A program made the translations under genes and the position numbers. From Sulfurimonas marina (GTDB lineage Bacteria; Campylobacterota; Campylobacteria; Campylobacterales; Sulfurimonadaceae): a DNA stretch of 64,000 nt. Below are positions 36,700 through 44,726 of this stretch, piece after piece (positions within the stretch are counted from its first letter, which is position 1; each line of letters opens with the position of its first letter). The stretch lies in the NCBI RefSeq assembly GCF_014905095.1, contig NZ_CP041165.1, forward strand, positions 868,001 to 932,000, given 5' to 3'. The notes under the pieces were generated by a model. The model searched no databases. It was not told the origin of the DNA and was given only the letters and a program-made list of their open reading frames with translations.

Positions 36700-37149
36700 A
36701 TGTCAGGTGCATGTCCATTAAACTTTGAAAGAGTTGATTCCAATGTAACAAGGTTTTCGGCTTTATTGGTTGCGTCATTAGTAGGGCTTTATTTATATAC
36801 GAACAGTGTTTATATTTTATATTTTTTAGCTTTTGATTTTGTTATGAAACTTTTTATAAATCGAGGAATATCTCCTATCAGTATGTTTGCAGAATTTTTA
36901 AAAGATATGTTTAAAATTAAAGATAAATTAGTAGACGGCGGAGCAAAACGTTTAGCAGGTATTTTTGGTTTATTATTTGTCGTTTTATTGATCGTTTCAC
37001 ACTATTTTGACATATGGAGTTTTTCTTTAGGTGTAGCGGCCGTTTTTTTAGCATGTTCATTACTTGATGTGTTTTTCGGTTTTTGTATTGCGTGTAAAAT
37101 ATACTTTATAATTAAAAAAATCTATCCAAATTTTATGAATAACCTTTAA
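36700..37149 (+). CDS. DUF4395 membrane protein
   Basis: A 149-residue inner-membrane protein with about four hydrophobic helices. It begins SGACPLNFERVDSNVTRFSA, the CP.N..RVDxNVxR entry of DUF4395, and has a further Cys pair in FCIACK near the end. I chose the ATG at 36700 after AAAGAAAGG; the frame extends to 36670. Members are often found near redox or sulfur genes; the paired cysteines suggest a thiol role, which is inference. Divergent from the efflux operon. Confidence 0.75.
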   Translation: MSGACPLNFERVDSNVTRFSALLVASLVGLYLYTNSVYILYFLAFDFVMKLFINRGISPISMFAEFLKDMFKIKDKLVDGGAKRLAGIFGLLFVVLLIVSHYFDIWSFSLGVAAVFLACSLLDVFFGFCIACKIYFIIKKIYPNFMNNL

Positions 37150-37167
37150 TTTTTATCATTCTCGTAG

Positions 37168-37173
37168 TACAAT
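37168..37173 (+). promoter_or_regulatory. -10 element for the small-gene / coaX-hisG run
   Basis: TACAAT preceded by GTAG lies about 31 bp before the start of the first small gene, in the short gap after DUF4395. It may drive the tightly spaced run through the methyltransferase gene. Confidence 0.35.
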
Positions 37174-37203
37174 AGCTCTGTACTAATTTGATTAAAGGAT
37201 AAT

Positions 37204-37416
37204 ATGATGGATGCTGTCATCAAAGATCTACTCTCCAGAAAAGATGAAATACAATCAGAAATTGAAACAATTTTCAAAGCAAATATGAAATTTACTGATT
37301 GGAACGTTCCAGAAGCTGACGATAAAGAGGCTGCAAAGGTAATTCTTGATATGATTCAAGAAAAATTAGATAAAATCAAAGCTGATGTTGCAGCAGGGCA
37401 ATACGATTATTATTAA
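37204..37416 (+). CDS. Small hypothetical protein, 70 residues
   Basis: A short acidic protein, mostly helical (AVIKDLLSRKDEIQSEIETIF; AAKVILDMIQEKLDKIKADV) with a tail ending YDYY. Two ATGs in a row are possible; the second (37207) has better spacing from AAAGGA. No known motif. It is the first of three small genes, 11 bp from the next, leading into coaX. Confidence 0.6.
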   Translation: MMDAVIKDLLSRKDEIQSEIETIFKANMKFTDWNVPEADDKEAAKVILDMIQEKLDKIKADVAAGQYDYY

Positions 37417-37427
37417 GGGTAATTATT

Positions 37428-37634
37428 ATGAGTCATAAATTAAAAGATCATTTAGAAAAAATTAAAGACGAAGTTTCAAAAACAGATATGCTGGATGAGA
37501 GTCAAAAAGCAGACAGTGTTAAAAGAATAGAGGAATGGGTTATAGAAGATAAAGCTTTTGGAACTCTAAAAAATGAACTTACAGAGATGAGTATCTTCTT
37601 TGAAAAACTTTTTGCCGAACTCGGTATTGAGTAA
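37428..37634 (+). CDS. Small hypothetical helical protein, 68 residues
   Basis: A charged, helical protein starting MSHKLKDHLEKIKDEVSK with AAGGGTAATT upstream. It contains SVKRIEEWVIEDKAFGTLKN. No known motif, cysteine or membrane segment. Size and charge are like those of the preceding protein, so the two could form a small complex or be diverged relatives. That is only a guess from composition. Confidence 0.6.
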   Translation: MSHKLKDHLEKIKDEVSKTDMLDESQKADSVKRIEEWVIEDKAFGTLKNELTEMSIFFEKLFAELGIE

Positions 37635-37649
37635 GGATTTAATATAGAT

Positions 37650-37970
37650 ATGCAGATGGTTGTAGATTCTCTTAGAAATAAGGGGAAGATATTTAAAAAG
37701 ATGCAAGAGGTAAACCCTAAAGATTTAAAGATCAGAAATAAGATCAAAATGTTTGTAGCAACTGATATGAATGGCTACTATTGGGCTATTTTTGCAGTAA
37801 GTCAAAAAAGTAGACTCCTTATGAAAGATGTTCATAAGTTTGAAGAGATTTATGCAAAACTTTCACTCTTTTGCGATCACAACTTTAAGCAAAAGATCCT
37901 TTTTATAGACGCACCACTTTGTTCAAAAGCGCAAAAAGCATTTAAAGAAGTTGGCTGGAAGATCCAGTAA
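37650..37970 (+). CDS. Hypothetical protein, 106 residues, upstream of coaX
   Basis: An alpha/beta protein with a strand-rich middle (KMFVATDMNGYYWAIFAVSQKS) and a C-terminal segment reading KILFIDAPLCSKAQKAF. It is basic and cytoplasmic. Its stop overlaps the coaX start (TAATG), so it is translated with coaX. Family not recognised; the position suggests a conserved operon member but gives no function. Confidence 0.6.
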   Translation: MQMVVDSLRNKGKIFKKMQEVNPKDLKIRNKIKMFVATDMNGYYWAIFAVSQKSRLLMKDVHKFEEIYAKLSLFCDHNFKQKILFIDAPLCSKAQKAFKEVGWKIQ

Positions 37971-38587
37971 TGCTTCTTTGTGATATTGGCAATACCTCCT
38001 ACCATTTTAACGACGGTAAAAAAGATTTTAAAGAGTTTGCAGACTCTTTTAACCCTCAAACAATAAAAGAGAATGTTTATTATATCTCCGTAAATCAAAG
38101 TGTAAAAGAAAAACTAGGTTCTTTAGAAAACTGGATAGATTTGGAAACTTTTGTTGATCGGGAAAAATATTATACAACTATGGGGATAGACCGCATAGTT
38201 GCTCTTGCCTCTATTAACGATGGCGTGGTAGTTGACGCAGGAAGTGCAATAACCGTTGATGTGCTTAAAGATGGTGTTTTTGAAGGGGGGTTTATCTATC
38301 CCGGAATAAAAGCTATGCAGGAATGTTATAAAAATATCTCCAATGCACTTGATTACTCATTTAACTTTGAGGTAGATTTGGGTAAAATGGCGAAAAATTC
38401 TCCCGATGCGATCAGTTACGGGTATCTTAAACCATTTGTTAATGAGATTAAGAGTAAAAATTTACCTATTATTTTAACCGGTGGTGATGCGTCAGAGTTT
38501 AAAAAACTATTTCCTAATGCAAGGCTCGATCAAGAGTTGATTTTTACGGGAATGAAAAAGATTATGAAAAAGGCTGGTTTATGCTAA
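37970..38587 (+). CDS. coaX: Type III pantothenate kinase
   Basis: First step of coenzyme A synthesis, phosphorylating pantothenate; the type III enzyme is an ASKHA-fold protein needing a monovalent cation. The 205 residues begin LLCDIGNTSYHF (phosphate-1 motif with Asp). MGIDRIVALA and GVVVDAGSAITVDVL form the central motifs, and GGFIYPGIKAM and ILTGGDASEF follow. It is somewhat shorter than many homologues but has all motifs. Its start overlaps the previous gene by one base and its end overlaps hisG by seven. Confidence 0.92.
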   Translation: MLLCDIGNTSYHFNDGKKDFKEFADSFNPQTIKENVYYISVNQSVKEKLGSLENWIDLETFVDREKYYTTMGIDRIVALASINDGVVVDAGSAITVDVLKDGVFEGGFIYPGIKAMQECYKNISNALDYSFNFEVDLGKMAKNSPDAISYGYLKPFVNEIKSKNLPIILTGGDASEFKKLFPNARLDQELIFTGMKKIMKKAGLC

Positions 38588-39207
38588 CAGTTGCACTTCC
38601 AAAAGGGCGTATAGCAAAAGAAACACTAGAGATATTTGAAACTATTTTTGGAGACAGTTTCAAATTTGATGACAGAAAACTTATTTTAGAGACTCCAAAA
38701 TTCCGTTTTTTACTTGTAAGAAACCAAGACGTAGCAACTTATGTATACCATCAAGCAGCAGATATCGGTGTTGTTGGACTTGATACTTTAGAAGAGCAGG
38801 GGCTTGACGTTGTTCGCCTGTTAGACCTTAAACGCGGTGTATGTAAAGTCGCTATCGGGATGAAAAAGGGTGAGAAGTTAGACCTCACTAAACCTGAGCT
38901 AAAAGTAGCATCAAAGATGGTAAACATCACAAAAAAATATTTTGAAGAGCGTGCTGTAAGTGTTGAGATAATCAAGCTTTACGGTTCTATTGAACTTGCA
39001 CCTCTAATCGGTCTTGCAGATATGATCGTAGATATCGTTGAAACTGGTACGACAATGAAGCAAAACGGTTTAGAAGTGGTTCAGGATATTATGACAAGCT
39101 CAACGTACCTTATCGCAAATAAAAACTCATACATCTCTAAAAAAGATGAAGTTTTAGATATCTACGAGAAGATCAATAAAGTTATTAAAGCTGAGCAAGA
39201 GGCTTAA
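38581..39207 (+). CDS. hisG: ATP phosphoribosyltransferase, short form
   Basis: First enzyme of histidine synthesis. The 208 residues begin LTVALPKGRIAKETLEIF and contain the PRPP-binding region DMIVDIVETGTTMKQNGLEV. It lacks the C-terminal regulatory domain of the long form (about 290-300 residues). Short HisG is normally active and feedback-regulated only with HisZ, a HisRS paralogue. No hisZ is present here. Overlaps with coaX and the following methyltransferase indicate one operon. Confidence 0.93.
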   Translation: MLTVALPKGRIAKETLEIFETIFGDSFKFDDRKLILETPKFRFLLVRNQDVATYVYHQAADIGVVGLDTLEEQGLDVVRLLDLKRGVCKVAIGMKKGEKLDLTKPELKVASKMVNITKKYFEERAVSVEIIKLYGSIELAPLIGLADMIVDIVETGTTMKQNGLEVVQDIMTSSTYLIANKNSYISKKDEVLDIYEKINKVIKAEQEA

Positions 39208-39890
39208 TGACAAACTTAGATTTATATGCAAAGGCTGAACACCTTTTAGGGATCGAAGATGCTACTGAAGCACTTTACGATCTTTACCGTTCTGAGCTGG
39301 AAGATTATAAAGTAAAAACACTTTTAGATGTTGGTTGCGGACGCGGTGGTTTTATGCGCCGTATGGAGAGTGACGGAGTAAAGTGTAAGGGTGTTGATCT
39401 TAGTGAGCTAATGGTACAGGAGTGTCAGGAGATCGGTCTTGATGCTGAGTGTAAAGATCTAAGCGAAGTTGAGGGGAAATATGATGCTATAGTAAGTATC
39501 TTTGACGTACTTAACTTTATGGATAAAGAAGCACTTACAAAATTTTTAGATGCAGCAGCTCAAAAACTCAATGATGACGGGATCTTCATTGCAGATATAA
39601 ATACTATCTACGGCTTTAAAGATGTAGCTGAGGGGAGTATGAGTAACGATACCGATGAAGAGTTTTTAAGTGTAGATGCTGTATTTGAAAACGATGAACT
39701 TCATACCAAGTTTACACTCTTTGAAAAAAATGATGACGGTAGATATACAAAGTATCAAGATACTATTGTTCAGTATTTTCATAAGATCAAATTTTTTCAA
39801 AATCTCAGTTCACTAAAACTGGTAGATAAACAAACGTTTTCTCTGTATGATACAGAGGATAAGACGCTTTTAATATTTAAAAAGCGATAA
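39207..39890 (+). CDS. Class I SAM-dependent methyltransferase
   Basis: A 227-residue cytoplasmic protein with the Rossmann methyltransferase fold. Motif I is LLDVGCGRGGFMRRM, the acidic end of strand 2 is CKGVDLSELM, motif II/III read LDAECKDLSEVEGKYDAIVS, and motif IV is DVLNFMDKEA. Substrate is not evident; small-molecule or protein methylation are both possible. Its ATG overlaps the hisG stop by one base. Confidence 0.8.
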   Translation: MTNLDLYAKAEHLLGIEDATEALYDLYRSELEDYKVKTLLDVGCGRGGFMRRMESDGVKCKGVDLSELMVQECQEIGLDAECKDLSEVEGKYDAIVSIFDVLNFMDKEALTKFLDAAAQKLNDDGIFIADINTIYGFKDVAEGSMSNDTDEEFLSVDAVFENDELHTKFTLFEKNDDGRYTKYQDTIVQYFHKIKFFQNLSSLKLVDKQTFSLYDTEDKTLLIFKKR

Positions 39891-39940
39891 TTTAATATAT
39901 ATCAAAACATATATAGATTTAATTTAAAAAAAGGAATAAA

Positions 39941-40201
39941 ATGAGTAAACACAAAACAAAATTAGCAAAAATCTTCGAGCATCCAATCTCTGGAAATATC
40001 GATATTACAAAATTAACGCATGCGTTAGAGCACTATGGAGTAGAAGTTGATGTTTCTAAAAAACATCGTTTATTATTACACTTTGCAGGTAAAGAACATT
40101 CAGTATCTTTATCACACAACAATGAATTACATAAAGATTCTGTAGTAGCATTACGCCACTTTTTAGAAGAAGTTAATTTAACTCCTGAAAAATTAGACTA
40201 A
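39941..40201 (+). CDS. HicA-like small protein without HicB partner
   Basis: An 86-residue protein with the dsRBD-like alpha-beta-beta-beta-alpha pattern of HicA-family proteins. An N-terminal helix (KHKTKLAKIFEHPISGNID) precedes ITKLTHALEHYGVEV, strands around HRLLLHFAGKEHSVSLS, and a last helix VVALRHFLEEVNL that matches the HicA end. Such stand-alone HicA-like genes occur widely and need not be toxins; no HicB antitoxin gene is next to it. It has its own AAAAAAGGA site and terminator. Confidence 0.6.
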   Translation: MSKHKTKLAKIFEHPISGNIDITKLTHALEHYGVEVDVSKKHRLLLHFAGKEHSVSLSHNNELHKDSVVALRHFLEEVNLTPEKLD

Positions 40202-40225
40202 AAGAGCATTTGCTCTTTTAGTTTT
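40198..40225 (+). terminator. Rho-independent terminator after the HicA-like gene
   Basis: CTAAAAGAGCA (40198-40208) pairs with TGCTCTTTTAG (40211-40221), followed by TTTT. It overlaps the stop codon and also lies at the end of the convergent peroxidase gene, so it may act in both directions. Confidence 0.8.
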
Positions 40226-41240
40226 AGTTGATATCCGGTAGTGGAGTTTTATCAGTTGAAGCTGGTAAAATCGGCATTGTGATATCTGGTTTTCTACCAT
40301 CTAAAGCTTTTAAGAAAGTTTCAATCTCTTGAACTTGTTTGCTTGAAAGATCTGCACCTAATTGTACACGTCCCATCTCTTTAATAGCTTCAGAAAGCGT
40401 TTTTATCATACCGTTATGGAAGTATGGTCCTGTTTGATCAATGTTTCTTAGTGTCGGTACTCTTACCATACCGTTTGCATCACCTTTGAAATCACCCACA
40501 TCGTTATATTTGTATTTATTTACAACGTTAAATACATTAAGATCACCACCAAGTGCTACACCAGTGTGACATGTTGCACAACCAACTTGGATAAATGTTT
40601 TAAGACCTTCTTGTTCTGCTGCAGTAAGTGCTTTGCTATCACCGTTTAAAAAGTCATCATATCTTGATGGAGTTACAAGAGTTCTCTCAAACACTGCAAT
40701 AGTATCTGCAACTTTTGCTAGAGTGATTTTTACATCGTTACCATAGATCTTTTTAAATGCATCTACATATGCCGGCATAGATGATACTACCGCTGCAACG
40801 TGCTCTTTAGTAGCTGCCATTTCCGGTGCTGCTTGCATAGGACCTTGAGCTTGATCTTCTAAGTGTGGACTTCTACCATCCCAAAATTGAATAGAGTTAA
40901 AAACAGAGTTATATACTGTTGGAGAGTTTAGATGGTGAGGATTTACCGTCCATTTATGGCCAACTGCCGCTTCTAAACCGTCATCACCACCTTCACTTAA
41001 GTTGTGACAAGAGTTACAAGAGATAAAACCGCTTTTAGAAAGTCTTGGATCAAAATAAAGTTTTTTACCAAGTTCAACTTTCGCATCTGTAATAGGGTTT
41101 TGTGGATTATCGATTAGTTTCATTAACTCTTTTTGAGAGTTAGGAATAGGTTTTAAACCAGCTTCTTCCGCTTGTTTAGCTACACTATTTGCTACTAAAG
41201 AAGTAGCAACTGCTGCAGATAATAACATTGTCTTTTTCAT
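40224..41240 (-). CDS. Di-haem cytochrome c peroxidase
   Basis: A 338-residue periplasmic peroxidase that reduces hydrogen peroxide with electrons from cytochromes c. The signal peptide is MKKTMLLSAAVATSLVANS. Haem sites are CNSCH in the N-terminal domain and CATCH in the C-terminal domain. Family features include LGKKLYFDPRLSKSG, NSPTVYNSVFNSIQFWDGR, FERTLVTPSRYD and VPTLRNIDQTGPYFHNG. I set the start at the ATG at 41240, with GGAG nine bases before it. A -10 is at 41297-41302. Confidence 0.93.
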   Translation of the reverse strand: MKKTMLLSAAVATSLVANSVAKQAEEAGLKPIPNSQKELMKLIDNPQNPITDAKVELGKKLYFDPRLSKSGFISCNSCHNLSEGGDDGLEAAVGHKWTVNPHHLNSPTVYNSVFNSIQFWDGRSPHLEDQAQGPMQAAPEMAATKEHVAAVVSSMPAYVDAFKKIYGNDVKITLAKVADTIAVFERTLVTPSRYDDFLNGDSKALTAAEQEGLKTFIQVGCATCHTGVALGGDLNVFNVVNKYKYNDVGDFKGDANGMVRVPTLRNIDQTGPYFHNGMIKTLSEAIKEMGRVQLGADLSSKQVQEIETFLKALDGRKPDITMPILPASTDKTPLPDIN

Positions 41241-41296
41241 TTTAAACTCCAAGAAAAAATATTAAAGGAAAAAAATTATCCTTTATAGATGGCAAA

Positions 41297-41302
41297 ATTA
41301 TA
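41297..41302 (-). promoter_or_regulatory. -10 element for the peroxidase gene
   Basis: On the minus strand TATAAT occurs at 41302-41297, 57 bp before the start codon. No -35 or obvious Fur/PerR-type palindrome was identified by eye. Confidence 0.4.
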
Positions 41303-41334
41303 ACCTCTAATTCTTAAGTATATCTTGTAGTTAT

Positions 41335-42252
41335 TTAATTATTTATAAAACTTAATGCAGATTTTATTCCATTGAGGTAACTAAGTGTTTTTGCCTGGTT
41401 TTTATAGGCAATATCAAATGCTGTACCATGGTCAACTGAAGTTCTGATAATAGGAAGGTTTAAAGAGATATTTACGCTCTCATCAAAGTAAAGTGCTTTA
41501 AGCGGTGCTAATCCCTGATCGTGGTACATTGCAACATAATAGTTAAAGTTTTTTCGAAACGATGGAGTGAAAGCGATATCTGGAACTATACAGCCGTGAA
41601 AAAGCTCTTTTCCTATCTGCTTATTTACATCTGCTATTGCTAGTTCGATCTCACGCTCTTCATCACCTAGAACACCATTATCGCCTGCATGGGGATTAAG
41701 ACCCAGTACTGCAACCTCTTTATCACCTATACTTTTATGCAGATCTAATAAAAAAGTAGTGATTTTATCAGCTTTAATATGCGAAGGTACCTCACGAAGC
41801 GGCATATGCTCGGTAAAGAGTGCAACAAACATTTCCGGGCACCCAAGCATCATAATAGCTTCTTTATTGAAATATTTGCGAAGGAGATCTGTATGTCCTA
41901 CAAAATGAAGATCTGCTAATTTCCATGCCTCTTTATGGATAGGCATTGTTACAACTGCATCTGCCTCTTTTGTCTCACACAACTTAATAGCCGTCATAAA
42001 AGAATCGTAAGAGTACAAACCGCTCTCTTTACTTACAACACCCGGTTCTATTGTAAATTCACCTTCAACTTCGAATAGTTCTAAATCTTGAGGAAGTGTA
42101 ACATCTAAAAGCTTAGCTGCCTGTGCTAACATTGTATTGTTTATACAGTATATCGGTGTGCAGATTTTAGAAATAGTTTCGTGAGATTTAAGTGCGATCT
42201 CAATTCCTACGCCGTTTAGATCACCGACACTTATGGCAATTTTCGGTTTCAT
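41335..42252 (-). CDS. pdxA: 4-hydroxythreonine-4-phosphate dehydrogenase
   Basis: A 305-residue enzyme of pyridoxal 5'-phosphate synthesis (DXP-dependent route) oxidising 4-phosphohydroxy-threonine. Visible marks: ISVGDLNGVGIEIALKS at the N-terminus, the metal ligands in FVGHTDLLRKYF, LNPHAGDNGVLGDEE, and a late YHDQGLAPLKAL and SVDHGTAFDIA. Its start overlaps the pdxJ stop by four bases. The product feeds directly into PdxJ, so the pair forms a metabolic unit. Confidence 0.95.
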   Translation of the reverse strand: MKPKIAISVGDLNGVGIEIALKSHETISKICTPIYCINNTMLAQAAKLLDVTLPQDLELFEVEGEFTIEPGVVSKESGLYSYDSFMTAIKLCETKEADAVVTMPIHKEAWKLADLHFVGHTDLLRKYFNKEAIMMLGCPEMFVALFTEHMPLREVPSHIKADKITTFLLDLHKSIGDKEVAVLGLNPHAGDNGVLGDEEREIELAIADVNKQIGKELFHGCIVPDIAFTPSFRKNFNYYVAMYHDQGLAPLKALYFDESVNISLNLPIIRTSVDHGTAFDIAYKNQAKTLSYLNGIKSALSFINN

Positions 42253-43031
42253 CTTTGTGTGAGTCTTTTCATCTCTTTTACAGCATTGTCTAAACCGCTA
42301 AATACACTTCTGGCAATGATGCTTTGTCCTATATTTAACTCTGTAATCTCTTTAATTGCTACCATCTCATGTACGTTATGGTAATTTAAACCGTGTCCTG
42401 CAGCAACCTCAAGTCCGAGTTCAACGGCAGCTATTGCAGCATCTTTAAGCTCATCGATCGCAACTTGAAGTTGTTGTGTCAGCTCTGCACGTGAAAGCTC
42501 TAACTCTTTTACAGAGTGGTTAGAGTAGGGGAGTGAAGAGTTTAGCATTGCAAAAAGGTTTGCAAAGTGTCCCGTATGGAGTTCAACCATCTCTGCTCCG
42601 AGCTCTTTTGATTTTTTCATCGCTTCAATTGTAGGATCTACAAAAAGTGAGACAGGAATTTCTGCAGCGTGCAGTTTCTCTATAGCTGATTTGATAGCAT
42701 CACTGTTTGAAAACAGATCTAAACCACCCTCTGTAGTAACCTCTTGACGTTTTTCAGGTACTAAAGTTGCACGGTGAGGTCTGTTTTGACATACGATATC
42801 TATAATACTCGGCTCAATCGCACACTCTAAATTTACTGGTACTTTTGAGAAGCTGATGATGTTTGTAACATCAACATCTTGTATGTGGCGTCTGTCTTCT
42901 CTTAAGTGAATAGTTATCTGATCGGCACCGTTTTGACATGCTACATATAAAGCTTGTAAGATATCTGGATCGTTTATCTCTCTTGCTTCACGCAGTACTG
43001 CTACGTGGTCAATATTTACACCGAGTTTCAT
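42249..43031 (-). CDS. pdxJ: Pyridoxine 5'-phosphate synthase
   Basis: A 260-residue TIM-barrel enzyme condensing the PdxA product with deoxyxylulose phosphate to form PNP. Signatures are KLGVNIDHVAVLREAR, QITIHLREDRRHI, LVPEKRQEVTTEGG, ELHTGHFA and LEVAAGHGLNYHNV. It overlaps plsC by one base upstream and pdxA by four downstream. Confidence 0.96.
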   Translation of the reverse strand: MKLGVNIDHVAVLREAREINDPDILQALYVACQNGADQITIHLREDRRHIQDVDVTNIISFSKVPVNLECAIEPSIIDIVCQNRPHRATLVPEKRQEVTTEGGLDLFSNSDAIKSAIEKLHAAEIPVSLFVDPTIEAMKKSKELGAEMVELHTGHFANLFAMLNSSLPYSNHSVKELELSRAELTQQLQVAIDELKDAAIAAVELGLEVAAGHGLNYHNVHEMVAIKEITELNIGQSIIARSVFSGLDNAVKEMKRLTQR

Positions 43032-43738
43032 TATTTATTACCCTTTTGAAGAGATTGTTTGTAGTGAGAGATATATTTTTCTTCCAAGTTTGTATGATCA
43101 ACAATATCACCGATGTGTACTTTAACTTTATATTGCTCTTTATAAGGGGACGCTTTAAAGACTTTTTCAAGTTCATCATTGATAAATACAGGTACTACTT
43201 TAAGGTTATTTGCTTTTGCAATTTTCTCTGCACCGCTTTGGAACTCTTTGATCCCTGCTGCTTTATGTCTTTCACCCTCAGGAAAGATATAAAGGTTCAT
43301 ATTGTCAACTTTTGAGAAAGTTTTTTTGATAGTTTTAAAAAAGCTGACAAGTCCTCTTTTTGTTTCAAGATCAACACTGATACAGCCGCTGTACTCAAAA
43401 AACTTTCCGTAAAAACTGTCAAAAAGCTCCTGTTTTGCAATCCATGTACCATTTTTGTTGTGCTGGGAAAAGATATGTTCCATAACAATAATATCTAAAA
43501 GCGATCTGTGGTTGATAGCGTAAAGGATTTTATCCTCTTTTGGAAGCTCTCCGTCAACTTCTACCTCTATATTTAAACGTTTAAGTACTTTGTTAGAGTA
43601 GGCCTGACGAGCTTTTGAAAGCTCTTCATAGGCATGTTTTAGAGAGATATAAGGGTGAAAGAAAATCTTTTTGAAAATATAGATATATCTATATCCAAGT
43701 CTAATCATAAATGCATATTTTCTAAGATCTTTTACCAT
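43031..43738 (-). CDS. plsC: 1-acyl-sn-glycerol-3-phosphate acyltransferase-like protein
   Basis: A 235-residue membrane-associated acyltransferase making phosphatidate. The catalytic NHxxxxD box is INHRSLLDIIV and a second motif is IFPEGERHKA, where the usual G-T-R is replaced by G-E-R. I chose the ATG at 43738; the GTG six bases upstream lies inside the ribosome site AGGTGA. It sits between ppk2 (43 bp upstream) and pdxJ (one-base overlap). Symbol by family; other lysophospholipid acyltransferases are possible. Confidence 0.82.
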   Translation of the reverse strand: MVKDLRKYAFMIRLGYRYIYIFKKIFFHPYISLKHAYEELSKARQAYSNKVLKRLNIEVEVDGELPKEDKILYAINHRSLLDIIVMEHIFSQHNKNGTWIAKQELFDSFYGKFFEYSGCISVDLETKRGLVSFFKTIKKTFSKVDNMNLYIFPEGERHKAAGIKEFQSGAEKIAKANNLKVVPVFINDELEKVFKASPYKEQYKVKVHIGDIVDHTNLEEKYISHYKQSLQKGNK

Positions 43739-43781
43739 AATCACCTCATAATTTTTAAAAGGAGATTATAGCTAAAAAAAA

Positions 43782-44714
43782 TTAATTTGATGACTCTCTT
43801 ATGGTCATTTCATTTTCCATTTTTTTAATCTCTTCTCCTGCAAGGACTGTAACTTCATCATCGGTAATAAAGTTTTTCTTTTCTATTTTGTTCGGGTATT
43901 CAAAGTTGTTAAGGATATGTTTAATGGTATTTATCCTTGCCTGTTTTTTATTATTTGAGCGAATGATTGTCCATGGAGCATGTTGGGTATGTGATGCAAG
44001 AAGCATGGAATATTTTGCAAGGGTATATTTATCCCACAGCTCCTGAGATTTTTGATCGACAGGAGAGAGTTTATACTGTTTGAGAGGATCTGTTCTTCTT
44101 TTTTCAAAACGTTGTTCCTGTTTCTCTTTTGAAACGGAAAAGTAAAATTTAAACAACTTTATATCGGAATTGATAAGCATCTTCTCAAATTCTGGAACCT
44201 CTTGTAAAAACTCTTTATGCTCTCTTGGTGTACAAAATCCCATCACAGGTTCAACTCCCGCACGGTTGTACCAGCTTCTATCAAACAGAACTATCTCGCC
44301 GGCAGCGGGAAGGTGGTGTACGTAGCGTTGAAAATACCATTGTGTTTTTTCAATATCACTCGGTTTGTTCAGTGCAACTACGCGGGCTCCACGAGGATTG
44401 AGATGTTCAATAATTCTTTTTATAGTCCCACCTTTTCCTGCAGCATCGCGCCCTTCAAAGATCATTAAAACCTTCTCACCTGTATCTTTAATATGGTTTT
44501 GCATCTTTAAAAGTTCAATTTGGAGTTTTTTGAGTTCACTTTCGTATTGTAATACCTCTTTTTTTACCCAAACAGGGACTCTTTTTTTCTTCCCTTTTCT
44601 GCGTTCCTCTTTTTGATTTTCCTCTTTGCTTTTTCGGCGATCTTCGTGAATAATCTCCTCTAAAGCACTTCCGTCAAGGATCTCATCGGCTACCATGTTT
44701 CTTTTTCTGCTCAT
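43782..44714 (-). CDS. ppk2: Polyphosphate kinase 2
   Basis: A 310-residue PPK2 enzyme that uses polyphosphate to phosphorylate nucleoside diphosphates, usually GDP. A basic N-terminal region (RRKSKEENQKEERRKGKKKR) precedes the P-loop domain with Walker A FEGRDAAGKGGTIKR, the lid region GARVVALNKPSDIEKTQWYF, and Walker B-like VLFDRSWYNRAGVEPVMGFC. Length fits single-domain class I PPK2. It lies 12 bp after the DUF255 gene, so they are probably cotranscribed. Confidence 0.93.
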   Translation of the reverse strand: MSRKRNMVADEILDGSALEEIIHEDRRKSKEENQKEERRKGKKKRVPVWVKKEVLQYESELKKLQIELLKMQNHIKDTGEKVLMIFEGRDAAGKGGTIKRIIEHLNPRGARVVALNKPSDIEKTQWYFQRYVHHLPAAGEIVLFDRSWYNRAGVEPVMGFCTPREHKEFLQEVPEFEKMLINSDIKLFKFYFSVSKEKQEQRFEKRRTDPLKQYKLSPVDQKSQELWDKYTLAKYSMLLASHTQHAPWTIIRSNNKKQARINTIKHILNNFEYPNKIEKKNFITDDEVTVLAGEEIKKMENEMTIRESSN

Positions 44715-44726
44715 AAAACCACCTTT

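Noticed and set aside
39941..40201. A complete HicAB toxin-antitoxin pair
   Set aside because: No HicB-like frame lies on either side; neighbours are a methyltransferase and a peroxidase.
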